Assembly (NCBI GenBank): GCA_002789955.1
Contig: PFUG01000526.1
Coordinates: 1-41,177 of the forward strand
Origin: Deltaproteobacteria bacterium CG_4_9_14_3_um_filter_63_12
GTDB lineage: Bacteria > Myxococcota_A > Bradymonadia > UBA4248 > UM-FILTER-63-12
DNA length: 41,177 nucleotides
Direction of reading: 5' to 3'
Both the position numbers and the translations under genes were made by a program. The notes beneath the pieces were generated by a model. That model saw only the letters and a list, made by a program, of their open reading frames with translations. It was not told the DNA's origin and did no database searches. Below are positions 1 through 8,522 of the stretch, piece by piece; position 1 is the first letter of the stretch, and each line of letters begins with the position of its first letter.

Positions 1-79
1 TGAGCGAGCGTTAGAGATGAGTGTACATTTTTGCGGCCAATGACCTCCAAAGTCGCGAAGTTCAAACCCAATCATCCGC

Positions 80-1195
80 ATGAAGCACTACACCCTAGAG
101 CAGCAGCGATTCGCGCTAGAGACTATCAAGTTAACCTGGACGCGCCTCGTCACCCGAGTGTGCCTCCAAAGCATGATGCGGCTACCCGCGTTCGAATTGG
201 GGACGTCGAAAGATTGGGGGCGATGGGCCCCGGCGACTCGCACGTTCACCATCAACATGAGGCTCGCCGTGGAGTTCGCCGGTCACGCAGACTTCGTGGA
301 CACGGTGGCCCATGAGCTGGCTCACCAATGGGTGAGCGAGGTCGTCGGTGGGTACGAGTCCCCTCACGGCCCGTTGTGGAAAAGGGGCGCCCGCATGTTT
401 GGCGCCGACCCTCGCGCCACAGCCAAAGACCAGCTCGAAGCCCTCTGCACGGGGCTCAGCCCCGATGACGCGCGCGTGGCAGGGAAGGTCAAGAAACTCC
501 TGGCTCTCGCCGGCTCCTCGAACGAAAACGAGGCGGAGCTGGCCGCCTTGAGGGCCCGGGAGCTGATGTGCCGACACAAGCTCGACGCCTCTCACGGGGA
601 GCCGCGGTGGGGCTACAAGACGCTCGGCGAGCCCTGGAAACGACGCCCGCGCTGGCTCTACATCATCTCGAACATTCTCAAAAACTTCTACGACGTGGAG
701 ACGCTCTGGCTGTCGGAGTTCGACTTCGAATACGACAGGGAGGTGCACGGGGGCCGGACGGTCGCGAAGGTGCTGGAGGTCACCGGGACCCCCGCGGCTG
801 TCGCCGTCGCCGAGTACGTGTACGACTTCCTCATCCGCGAGGGCGAGCGCAGGCTCGAGGATTACCGCCGGAAAGGGGGCCGGACGTCAATGACGGCGCG
901 GACGAACTTTTTGCTGGGTCTCCACGATGGATTTCGCTCCAAACTCCAGGAGCAGACGGAGGCCTTGGAGCGAGACCCTGAGCAAAGCGCGTTGGTCCTG
1001 GTGAAAGACCCGAAGTTGAGTGAGTTCTTTCACGCCCGCTATCCACGAATCCATTTCGTTACCCAGAGCTCCAGGATCAAGCAAGACGAGGCCGCTCGCT
1101 CCGAGGGGAGACGCCAGGGGAGGGAGATGACCATCCTCGAGGCGGTGTCGAGCAATGGCGATGGCCCGGTGAGGGCGTTGCCGCATTTGCGCTAG
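80..1195 (+). CDS. SprT-like zinc-binding protein with DUF2786 domain
   Basis: Encodes 371 aa. Residues 78-82 read HELAH, a HExxH zinc-metallopeptidase motif. An HGPLW stretch at about 96-100 resembles the third-ligand HG..[FW] motif of SprT-like proteins, so a zinc-binding fold near residues 1-115 is likely. Residues about 132-170 (DDARVAGKVKKLLALAG..., ending in ...RARELMCRHKL) match the DUF2786 helical module. The rest, about 200 aa, is basic and polar with no domain I recognise. DUF2786 proteins are common but lack a firm function. Protease activity is inferred only from the motif. It stands alone in front of a convergent L,D-transpeptidase gene, so context gives no role. No strong ribosome-binding site precedes this ATG. 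Confidence 0.8.
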   Translation: MKHYTLEQQRFALETIKLTWTRLVTRVCLQSMMRLPAFELGTSKDWGRWAPATRTFTINMRLAVEFAGHADFVDTVAHELAHQWVSEVVGGYESPHGPLWKRGARMFGADPRATAKDQLEALCTGLSPDDARVAGKVKKLLALAGSSNENEAELAALRARELMCRHKLDASHGEPRWGYKTLGEPWKRRPRWLYIISNILKNFYDVETLWLSEFDFEYDREVHGGRTVAKVLEVTGTPAAVAVAEYVYDFLIREGERRLEDYRRKGGRTSMTARTNFLLGLHDGFRSKLQEQTEALERDPEQSALVLVKDPKLSEFFHARYPRIHFVTQSSRIKQDEAARSEGRRQGREMTILEAVSSNGDGPVRALPHLR

Positions 1196-1649
1196 AATTC
1201 GCCACCCATCAAGGGTCAACTAAGTTCGCTAAGCGGCCGGCCACGTAGATATTCTTGTCTAGCGGTCAACGGCCAGCAAAAGAATTGTCTTCTTGCTTGG
1301 GCGATGGTTCGTGACAGGCTAGGCGGGTTTTCAACGCAAGGCTGATGGGGTCCGCGCTGGGGCTTACTCGCCGAGTGCGCCCGATCGGGCTCCTGGCCGC
1401 GCGGTCGGGCCACCGTGCGCAGCGTTGTCGCGGTCCAGGGGTGCGGGGCGTCGCGGCCGGACAGCCGTCGCCCCCCCCCGCACCCAATCCGCCCAGGCGC
1501 CCTCTGAGGTCGGCTAGGGCTCCCGGCCCCGCAAGCCCCCAGCTCGACGCACGCTGCTCCGGTGCTTGAAAGAGCCAGAGAGGGTTGCCCGACCCGGAAC
1601 ACCACGTCCTTGCGTACAGGGCCCGACTCGATAGACGGACAAAAAGGCG
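1196..1649. other. Gene-free convergent intergenic region
   Basis: This 454-base gap separates the stops of two convergent genes. It is very GC-rich in its second half and includes a perfect 12-base palindrome GCCCGATCGGGC at 1379-1390. The open frames here show no recognisable protein. I see no clear hairpin followed by a T-run. Confidence 0.6.
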
Positions 1650-3653
1650 CTAGGGTTGTGCGGCGGCGCGGTTCGCTTCAGCGTAGATTTTCTCGAGCTC
1701 TGCGCGGCGCTTGTCGATGGCTTTCTTGTCTCGACGGTAGATGTCGGAGAGGAAGGCGACCTGGCCCGAGTCGTCGACACGGGTGTTGAAGTATTCGGTT
1801 TGGACCGGCACAGGGGTCTTGAGGTTGTAAGTCTTCGACTGCAGCGGCGTGGTGTTGAGGATCTGCTGGACCTGCTTGGCGTTCCACTGCCCGTCCTGAG
1901 TCAGCATGAACTCGGCGAAGTCGAGGGGATCTTGGACGCGCATGCAGCCGTGGCTGAAGGCGCGGATGGGATTCTTGAAGAGTCCCCTCGAGTTGGTGTC
2001 GTGGAGGTAGGTCTCGAAGGGGTTGGGGAAGATGAACTTCACCCGTCCCAGCGCGTTGTCGTCCCCAGGCAGCTGGCGGACATACGACCACGCGGGGCGG
2101 TCTGGGTTCACGATCTCGAAGCCGTTCTCTTCGTAGTAGAGGGGATTCTCCAGGACTTTGGGCTCGAGCTCCTCGGTTCGGATGCGGATCGGCACGTTCC
2201 AGTACGGGTTGTAGATGATGTACTCCATGAACGCGTTCTGGGTCTGCGTCTGGTTGGGCCGAATGATCTCGTTGTTCTCGTCCAGAACGACCTCTTTGGT
2301 GACCATGTCGCGCTGCGCGTCGTTGTTCCCGATCACGATGCGGAAGCGCATCTTGCGCTCGCCGTGCTGCCAGACCTCGGCATGGAAATCGGGCAAGTTG
2401 ATGAAGATGTAGTAGTCGAAGGCGCCGAGGAGGGTCTTGCGGTAGCGCTCGAGGGTGACGTCGATCTTGGCCAAGCGGTCTTCGACCGGGATGTTGACGT
2501 TGTCGATGAGCTCTTGGTCGAGGTTGCTCTTGACCTTCATCTGGTGGACGTCTTGGTAGAGCTTGATGGCCTCGACGAGGTCGTCGTCATAGACGTCGTC
2601 GATGGTTCCCACCGTGTACCCTTCGATGGCGAGGCGCTCTTTGAGCCGGGAGAGGCCTGGGTTCTTCTTGCCGCGCTTGAGCTTCTTGACGTTGGCGATG
2701 GAGACCTCTCCCCAGCCTCCAGCCGCTGCGATGTCGGCGTAGCGCTGTCGAGCTTCGACGAGCTTGGGGTACATGGGGTGTTTGGGAAGGAGCGTGTTCA
2801 GGGCGACCTTCGCCCCGTAGTTCTTGAGGTGCAGGAAGAAGGCGCCCACGCGGGCTCGGTATCGCGTCTCTTTCTTCGCCCACTTCTTGAACGGGTTGAG
2901 CTGTGGGGTGTTGTCGGGGTGCCCCAGTCTCATCTCCGACGCGTAGCGTCCGAGCTGCAGTCCGAGGGTGGCTTCGACTTTCGCGGAGACGCCGTGCAGG
3001 CGGTGGCTGAGGAACGCCAAGGTCGCGAGGCGCTGACCGAGCCGCGGCATGGGATTTTGTTCGCCTTCGGTGCTGAGTGCGGCGTAGAGCGTCTCGAGCG
3101 CCTTGCCATCGGAGGGGTCGAGCTCGGTGCGTTCGGCCCAGTCGGCGACGGCGAGCCAGTCTTCTTCGGTGGGATTGAAGTGCTTGAGCTCGTCGAAGCC
3201 AGCGCTCATCTCGTCGAGCTGTTGTTTCGCCTCCAGGAAGCTGGCTGGTGCTGGATACTCTCGGCTCAAGGCGTGCTGGTGGGCGAGCCCCAAGGTGTTG
3301 GCGACCGCTTCGGCGTCGGACATCCACTTGGAGTGGTCGAGGATGAGGGTCTCGAAGGCGGCCTCTTCGTAGACGGACCAGGTCGCCTGGTCGGCTTGGG
3401 AATCGTGGTCGAGTTGAGCGCGAAGTTGGGTCTCGAGTGCTTCACGAATGGGCGGCGTGGGGAGCTCGCCCATCCGCTCGGTGAACACGGCCTGGGCTTC
3501 GCCAAGCAGCTCGTCGAGGCTCTTGGCTTCCCCAGTGCTCGGGTCGGTCGTCGAAGGTTTGTTGGGACCACAGGCGACGAGCAGCAGGGCGAACAGGCCG
3601 AAGGCGATCCACGATTTTGGATGGGGCAACGGTGTCATAGGGTTCGAAATCAT
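1650..3653 (-). CDS. Lipoprotein L,D-transpeptidase (YcbB/LdtD-like)
   Basis: Encodes 667 aa. The N-terminus is a lipoprotein signal with lipobox LLVAC and Cys28 as the lipidated residue. Residue +2 is Gly, which by the E. coli rule favours the outer membrane. After a long helical region comes a peptidoglycan-binding-like segment at about 325-400, then a YkuD catalytic domain. Its hallmark AFSHGCMRV places the nucleophile at Cys570, with the expected His upstream and Arg two residues after the Cys. The family forms 3-3 meso-DAP cross-links in peptidoglycan or attaches proteins to it. The order (scaffold, PG-binding, YkuD) resembles YcbB/LdtD. A GGGGAAAG Shine-Dalgarno sequence precedes the ATG at 3653. 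A paralogue with the same layout lies at 36943-38805. Confidence 0.9.
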   Translation of the reverse strand: MISNPMTPLPHPKSWIAFGLFALLLVACGPNKPSTTDPSTGEAKSLDELLGEAQAVFTERMGELPTPPIREALETQLRAQLDHDSQADQATWSVYEEAAFETLILDHSKWMSDAEAVANTLGLAHQHALSREYPAPASFLEAKQQLDEMSAGFDELKHFNPTEEDWLAVADWAERTELDPSDGKALETLYAALSTEGEQNPMPRLGQRLATLAFLSHRLHGVSAKVEATLGLQLGRYASEMRLGHPDNTPQLNPFKKWAKKETRYRARVGAFFLHLKNYGAKVALNTLLPKHPMYPKLVEARQRYADIAAAGGWGEVSIANVKKLKRGKKNPGLSRLKERLAIEGYTVGTIDDVYDDDLVEAIKLYQDVHQMKVKSNLDQELIDNVNIPVEDRLAKIDVTLERYRKTLLGAFDYYIFINLPDFHAEVWQHGERKMRFRIVIGNNDAQRDMVTKEVVLDENNEIIRPNQTQTQNAFMEYIIYNPYWNVPIRIRTEELEPKVLENPLYYEENGFEIVNPDRPAWSYVRQLPGDDNALGRVKFIFPNPFETYLHDTNSRGLFKNPIRAFSHGCMRVQDPLDFAEFMLTQDGQWNAKQVQQILNTTPLQSKTYNLKTPVPVQTEYFNTRVDDSGQVAFLSDIYRRDKKAIDKRRAELEKIYAEANRAAAQP

Positions 3654-3797
3654 GGTCTTTCCCCGGAACTGTTCGCTTCGAGCACGAACTGAGCACGTCG
3701 ATTCTCGGAGAGCCAGGAGGAACCGACTCGCTCATTATTAAGCATCGAGCGGCCCGCTGCACATTCCCGAGGTCGCGACCGCGACATTTGTGTCCTT

Positions 3798-4138
3798 ATG
3801 AGCTTCCCTACAAAATCATTTGGGTGGAGGCAGGGCTCTGCCCTGACCCGCCGGGGGACTTTGTCCCCCGGACCCCCTTTCGCTTTTTTCTTTCTTGCAG
3901 TCCGGCCAGCGACCGGAGGCTTCCCGCCTCAACGGGAGTTAAATTATTGCACTTCAGGGGTACCGAAGTTTGTCCAGCGGTGGAAACCTATCGAGAATCT
4001 TCCACGATGAGTCCGCCTGGACCGACGTTCATGGGGACCGAAGACCCGGTTAAACTCTGCTGCAACGAGAGTGCGCACTGGATGCCGCGAACCCGGCGCA
4101 AAACTTGGACATCGAGGTTTTGTAGGGAAGCTCTTATG
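3798..4138. mobile_element. MITE-like inverted-repeat element, copy A
   Basis: The ends carry a perfect 16-base inverted repeat, GAGCTTCCCTACAAAA on the left (from about 3801) and its complement ending near 4135. Inside is a strong palindromic module, CCGGGGGACT...GTCCCCCGG near 3850-3871, flanked by gggctctgccc. The right-hand 75 bases recur at 12842-12920. No transposase-sized frame is present, so it would be non-autonomous. It fills the gap between the L,D-transpeptidase promoter side and the GtrA gene. Mobility is inferred from the terminal repeats and the second copy. Confidence 0.65.
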
Positions 4139-4250
4139 TCTTCGTTGGTTGCGCGTTCCTGCGCGGGCAGTGGTTCGTCGGGCGGCGATCGCTGCTTCGT
4201 CCCGTCAGAGGCAGGGAAACCGCGTGGTTTCCAGGGATAAAAAGAGTCTC

Positions 4251-4278
4251 TTGACAGGCGCAAGAACCCGTCAATAAT
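4251..4278 (+). promoter_or_regulatory. Sigma70-type promoter upstream of the GtrA gene
   Basis: TTGACA at 4251-4256 and AATAAT at 4273-4278 are separated by 16 bases. This is a near-consensus housekeeping promoter, unusual in such GC-rich DNA. It would give a leader of about 130 nt before the GTG start at 4414. Confidence 0.6.
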
Positions 4279-4413
4279 GACGCCGCCCTCCGCAAATGCG
4301 GCTCTGTGTTCACCAGCGGTTCGACGTGGAACGCGACTTGCGTTCACCGGCTCCGTCACAGCGTCCCCTCCTGCGCTCCCTCTGTCGTCTTCATCCTGTT
4401 GTTGGAGCTGGTC

Positions 4414-4890
4414 GTGTCCGAAACTACCGTCAAACGCAATCCCTTGATGACTCTCGCTGCTCGCGTGCGGTCTCAAGAGTTCGCCCGTTTCCTCAAGTTC
4501 GCGATCGTCGGCGGCTCTGGTGTCGTGGTGAACATGGGCATGCTCTGGCTCGGGAAGGTCTTCATCTTCAACGCGATGTCGCATCAGAGCGCCATCGCCT
4601 GGGCTGGATTTTTCGCCATCGCCATCTCTATCCTCACCAACTTCTTGTTGAATGACGGCTGGACCTGGAGCGATCGACGAGCGGATGGGGTGCGCGCCTT
4701 CCTGGTGAGGATGGGCAAATACGTGCTGGTTGCCTCGGTCGCCGGGGTGGTGCAGTGGCTCATCCTGCAAGGTTTCGTGCACGTGGGAGTGCACTACCTC
4801 CTGTCTAATCTGGTCGGCATCGCGGCGGGTATCGTGATGAACTACTGCGCCAACAACTGGTGGACGTTCCGCTCGATCGCTGAAGAGTGA
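4414..4890 (+). CDS. GtrA-family membrane protein
   Basis: Encodes 158 aa with four predicted transmembrane helices. The N-terminal ARFLKFAIVGGSGVVVNMG and the C-terminal IAAGIVMNYCANNWWTF are hallmarks of the GtrA/DPMS-like family. Members are thought to flip or handle undecaprenyl-phosphate-linked sugars for O-antigen, teichoic acid or arabinogalactan modification. I chose GTG at 4414 because GGAG at 4404-4407 is well spaced. The open frame upstream to 4306 encodes an atypical N-terminus, and ATG at 4447 is a second alternative. It is monocistronic, with a promoter at 4251 and a terminator at 4915-4943. No glycosyltransferase partner is adjacent. Confidence 0.85.
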   Translation: MSETTVKRNPLMTLAARVRSQEFARFLKFAIVGGSGVVVNMGMLWLGKVFIFNAMSHQSAIAWAGFFAIAISILTNFLLNDGWTWSDRRADGVRAFLVRMGKYVLVASVAGVVQWLILQGFVHVGVHYLLSNLVGIAAGIVMNYCANNWWTFRSIAEE

Positions 4891-4911
4891 CCCAGAATTC
4901 GCCGAAAAGCG

Positions 4912-4943
4912 AAACGCCAGACAGGAGGCCCCGTCTGGCGTTT
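4912..4943 (+). terminator. Rho-independent terminator after the GtrA gene
   Basis: CGCCAGAC (4915-4922) pairs with GTCTGGCG (4933-4940) over a 10-base loop. The stem is followed by TTTGTGTTTG and lies 24 bases after the stop codon. Confidence 0.75.
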
Positions 4944-5715
4944 GTGTTTGTCGTTTCTCGTATGTCGACTGGCATGGGGGACGACAAGTCCACCAGGAAC
5001 TTTCGCCAACGACACCGAATCCGCCGGGATTGGTCCAATCCAGCCGCAGGCCTAACTAAGGAGTCGTCAGGAAACAACCTGCCCGTTTGGGCATCGCCAG
5101 AGGCGTGATGGCAGCGTCGGTCTGCTTCGACGATGCTGGGCATCGCCTGCATCGACCTCCTTGCCCTCCCACCTCTGACTTCGCCCAAATGCGCATTTTG
5201 TTCCCGGACGACTCCTAAGGCTGGAACCGATGCCGAACGAGCGGCCGGACGCTCCCGAAGCCTCTCGAATTCGTTGGCCACCGACTTCGCAGCTACTCCA
5301 ACCGCACGGAATGCAGCCGGACGAGAACACGCAGCAAAGTGTTCCGTCCTCGTTGCATGCGTCCACGACTAGAGCTGTCGCACCAGATGAGCAGTAGTGT
5401 TCGGGGGGCATCCAGCACCTGTCGGCTGTCGACGTGATCTCCCCCGTGAGGCTGTCGTACGGGCGTACCAGAGCTCATTGTGATCTCGAGATCGACGCAG
5501 TGCCAGGCGAGCCAACCTGCATGCGGGAATTGCCTGTAAAGAAACCCAACACCCCTGTCGGCCCCCCTGGCAGTTCCGCGCCACAACCGCGCACCTCACA
5601 GCCTCGCCACATTACGAAGAGGCCGCTCGCGCCTCGGCCTTCGTACGCCCGACGACCCATGGCACGTGCCTTGCCCTATGACACCTCGCCTGACTCAAAG
5701 ACCCAGGAGTTTCCC
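4944..5715. other. Gene-free region upstream of the exporter operon
   Basis: About 770 bases between the GtrA terminator and the TolC-like gene. Open frames on both strands have shadow-like composition and no recognisable domain. An open frame runs continuously from 5434 into the TolC-like gene, but the translation before the signal peptide is proline/arginine-rich and unlike a protein export signal, so I treat it as leader. Confidence 0.55.
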
Positions 5716-7131
5716 GTGTCTCAGTTCAACCCCCAAGGGCTGACGCGCCAATTGCTGTGTTTGCTCGTTCGCGGCTCCCACTCCGCTCGACGACTCGCGA
5801 AGCGAGCGCTCCCTCACTCGCAAGTCGCCGTCTTGGCCAGCGCCGCGCTCCTGAGCGCCGCCCTGGCCGCACCGGCACAGGCCGAGCCCCTCTCCATCGA
5901 CGAGGCCGTCGCCCGCTCGGTCGCCGACCACCCCGCCCTCGAGGCGGCCACACACCGCGCCGAGGCCGCCCAGGCCACCGCCGAGCAGGCCGCTACAGCC
6001 TGGCTCCCGCGGCTCACGGTCGACGCCAAGTACCGCTTCTCCGGGCCCATCCCCACGCTCGAGATCGACACCGGCATCACGCCTCCCGGCGGCGCGCCCC
6101 TGACCCTCTCCCGCGAGCTGGGCTCCTACCACTTCGCCGCCCTCGGCGCGACCGCGGCCTGGCGCGTTTACGACTTCGGCACCCGCGACCTGCGCACCCA
6201 AGCCGCCGAGACCGTCGCCGAAGCCGCCGGCCTCGAGCGCGAGGTTCAGGCCGCCGACATCGCCTACGCCGTGCGCGCCAGCTACCTCGCCCTGGCCTTC
6301 TCTAGAGAGGTCGAGTCCGTCACCGCCCTCTCCCTAAAGACGGCGCAAGACGACCTGGACGAACGAGAGACCCGCCTGCGCATCGGCGTCGGCACCGAGA
6401 TAGAGGTCGCCGCGGCCCGCTCGCGACTGGCCGAGCTCCAGGCTCGCCAGGTCGACGTCGCCCAGGACCAACGCATCGCCGAGAGCAAGCTGCGCACGCT
6501 CCTGAACCTCGACCCCGACGACCCCATCGAGCTCAGCGACAGCCTGCAAGACCTCGCCGCGCGCGCCCGAACCACAGCCCCCGAAACCACCCCCGCCCTG
6601 GAGCGCCTCAGCCTCCTCGAGGACGCCACCCAGCTCAACGCGCAGGCCATCGAGCGCGCCTTCTGGCCCACCCTCGACGCCTTTGTCGCTGGCGACTTCC
6701 GCTATCCGCAGACCTTCGTCGCCAACGAGGCCGGCTTCACCTACGCCGCCGGCGTCTCCCTGTCGTGGCTGGTCTTCGACGGCGGCCTCGCCGACCACCA
6801 GGTCGACGAGGCCGCCGCGAAAACCGCCGAGCTCGCCTCCTCGCGCACCGCGCTCTCCGACGACCTGAAACGCCAGAGCGACGACGCGCTCACCCAGTGG
6901 GAAGCGGCCTCCGAGCGCATCCAACCAGCGCAGACCCAACTGGAGACCGCTGAGGCTTACCTGAAAGCCGCGAAAGGCGCGCAGGGCGCCGGCGTCTCCA
7001 CCGCCCTCGACGTCGCCCGCGCCGAAGAGCGCCTCGAGGCCGCCGGCCTCGCCCGCTCCCGCGCCTACTTCGAACAGGCCATGGCGCAAGCCACTTGGCT
7101 GCATGCCCAAGGACTCACCGAGGTCCCTTGA
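5716..7131 (+). CDS. TolC-like outer-membrane efflux channel
   Basis: Encodes 471 aa from GTG at 5716, preceded by AGGAG at 5705-5709. An unusually long signal peptide (basic RRLAKRALP, then a hydrophobic core) ends with APAQA just before EPLSIDEAVARSVADHP. That segment opens the first outer-membrane efflux protein (OEP) repeat. A second repeat follows in the C-terminal half (LEDATQLNAQAIERAFWPTL...). The alanine-rich helices interrupted by beta segments such as AALGATAAWRVYDFGTRD fit a TolC-type barrel and tunnel. It forms the outer-membrane exit for the adaptor and ABC proteins encoded just downstream. The 3' end carries a 21-base tandem duplication covering the stop codon. A longer start at 5434 is possible but lacks support. 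Confidence 0.87.
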   Translation: MSQFNPQGLTRQLLCLLVRGSHSARRLAKRALPHSQVAVLASAALLSAALAAPAQAEPLSIDEAVARSVADHPALEAATHRAEAAQATAEQAATAWLPRLTVDAKYRFSGPIPTLEIDTGITPPGGAPLTLSRELGSYHFAALGATAAWRVYDFGTRDLRTQAAETVAEAAGLEREVQAADIAYAVRASYLALAFSREVESVTALSLKTAQDDLDERETRLRIGVGTEIEVAAARSRLAELQARQVDVAQDQRIAESKLRTLLNLDPDDPIELSDSLQDLAARARTTAPETTPALERLSLLEDATQLNAQAIERAFWPTLDAFVAGDFRYPQTFVANEAGFTYAAGVSLSWLVFDGGLADHQVDEAAAKTAELASSRTALSDDLKRQSDDALTQWEAASERIQPAQTQLETAEAYLKAAKGAQGAGVSTALDVARAEERLEAAGLARSRAYFEQAMAQATWLHAQGLTEVP

Positions 7132-7156
7132 TGAGTCACCGCGGTCCCTTGATGAG
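7115..7156 (+). repeat. 21-base tandem duplication over the tolC-like stop codon
   Basis: Bases 7115-7135 and 7136-7156 are the same 21-base unit with one mismatch (A/C). The first copy contains the functional TGA at 7129-7131, and the second copy repeats the stop. Confidence 0.85.
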
Positions 7157-7161
7157 CAGAC

Positions 7162-7297
7162 TCACCACAGAGCACAGAGAGCACAGAGAGCGGCCCACGA
7201 AGGATTTGAGTCGAGCCACACGAGCAAAATCAAAAACGAATCCCAGCAAGTCGTCCCAGAGCCCTCCGCTCTGTGCTCTCTGTGCTCTCTGTGGTGA
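7162..7297. mobile_element. MITE-like element with CACAGAG terminal arms
   Basis: The left arm, from 7162, begins TCACCACAGAGCACAGAGAG. The right arm, ending at 7297, is its near-perfect complement over about 30 bases, differing by the number of CACAGAG units. The core is about 75 bases with no gene. Arms of this CACAGAG type recur as dispersed repeats in many bacterial genomes (general recollection). It lies inside the exporter operon between the channel and adaptor genes. Confidence 0.7.
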
Positions 7298-7424
7298 ACC
7301 AGGCCCCAAGAATTTCCCGAAAGTCTAGAACACAATCACGCACCTCGTGGTGCCGAGGGGCCCAAGTCCCTCCCCGCAACCCGAATTCGTTCCCAGACCG
7401 CACTCTTTCCCAAGGTCCAGTATC

Positions 7425-8519
7425 ATGAAGCGGTTCGTCGCCATCTTTGTCGTCCTCGTCGCGCTCCTCTCGACGGGTCTATACCTGGGCCTGCGTCGGC
7501 AGGCCCTCGAGACCGAGCGCCCCTCGGGCGGCAGCGCCACCCTCGAAGGCCTCGAGGTCGGCGTCGTCGGCCGACTCGCCGCCCGCATCGTCGCCATCCA
7601 CGTCGACGAGGGCGACGGCGTCGAGGCCGGCCAAGTGCTGGTCGAGCTCGACTGCACCGAGCCCCAAGCCGCCCTCGCCGAGGCCACCGCCGCGGTGAAC
7701 GCCGCCACCGTCGGCATCGAGCTCGCCCAGCTCGGCGTCGAGCTGGCCGAGGTCGGCGTCGACACGGCCGAGCGCCAGAAGACCGCCGCGGGCGCCCAGG
7801 CCAAGGCGACCAAGTCGCAAAAAGATGTCCTCAAGGTGCAGCGCGAAGCGGCGGCCCGCGAGCTGAAGCGCGTCAACGAGCTCATCGCCGCAGGCGCAGG
7901 CACCGAGCAGGCCGTCGACCGCGCGCAGAGCGCCATCGAGACCTTGTCCCAGCAAGAGAACGCCGTCGGCAGCCAGGTCCTGGCGGCCAACGCGCAGAGA
8001 GAGGTGGTCGGCATGGCCGTCGTCGGCTCCTCCGTGCAGGTTCGGCTCGCCGAGGCTAAGGTGCAGGCGACCCTGCAGGACCTCGAGCGCGCCAAGTCGG
8101 CCCATATCCGCGCCCAAGCCATGGTCGCCGAGTGCACCTTGAAAGCGCCCATCGGCGGCATCGTCCAGACCCGCGCCTACGAGCCCGGGGAGGTCGCCAT
8201 GCCAGGCACGCGCCTGCTCACCCTCGTCGATACTCGCGAGGTGTTCGCAACGTTCTACCTCCCCAACGCCGAGCTGGCCGCCGCGAAGCCCGATGCCGAG
8301 GTCGAGGTGGTCGCCGACGCTTACGCCGGCGAGGTCTTCAAAGGCAGCGTAAGCCGCGTCGGCACCGAGGCCGAGTTTACGCCGCGCAACGTGCAGACCC
8401 GCGCCGACCGCGACCGCCTGGTCTACGCCGTCGAGGTGCGCATCCCCAACGCCGACGGCCGCCTGCGGCCGGGCATGGCCGTCGAGGTCACGCTCCCTGG
8501 GACCGGCAAGAAGGACTGA
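7425..8519 (+). CDS. HlyD/YbhG-type periplasmic adaptor protein
   Basis: Encodes 364 aa. An N-terminal anchor (residues 1-20, MKRFVAIFVVLVALLSTGLY) is followed by a biotinyl-lipoyl half-motif (GRLAARIVAIHVDEGDGVEAGQVLVELD). A long alanine/glutamine-rich coiled-coil hairpin comes next, then the second lipoyl half (CTLKAPIGGIVQTRAYEPGEVAMPG) and a beta-barrel domain ending in LRPGMAVEVTLPG. This is the standard membrane-fusion protein layout. It should bridge the inner-membrane ABC complex and the TolC-like channel. The order adaptor, ATPase, ATPase, permease, permease matches the YbhGFSR family. I chose ATG 7425 because the upstream extension lacks an anchor. The stop is three bases from the next ATG, implying translational coupling. 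Confidence 0.88.
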   Translation: MKRFVAIFVVLVALLSTGLYLGLRRQALETERPSGGSATLEGLEVGVVGRLAARIVAIHVDEGDGVEAGQVLVELDCTEPQAALAEATAAVNAATVGIELAQLGVELAEVGVDTAERQKTAAGAQAKATKSQKDVLKVQREAAARELKRVNELIAAGAGTEQAVDRAQSAIETLSQQENAVGSQVLAANAQREVVGMAVVGSSVQVRLAEAKVQATLQDLERAKSAHIRAQAMVAECTLKAPIGGIVQTRAYEPGEVAMPGTRLLTLVDTREVFATFYLPNAELAAAKPDAEVEVVADAYAGEVFKGSVSRVGTEAEFTPRNVQTRADRDRLVYAVEVRIPNADGRLRPGMAVEVTLPGTGKKD

Positions 8520-8522
8520 GAG

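Noticed and set aside
1656-3692. Long open frame (678 codons) antisense to the first L,D-transpeptidase
   Set aside because: Valine/leucine/aspartate-rich translation typical of the complement of a GC-rich gene, with no domain. The opposite strand encodes a clear YkuD lipoprotein.
3799-4240. Possible small gene in the interval before the GtrA gene
   Set aside because: The frames run through the terminal repeats and palindrome of the mobile-like element and encode no recognisable protein.
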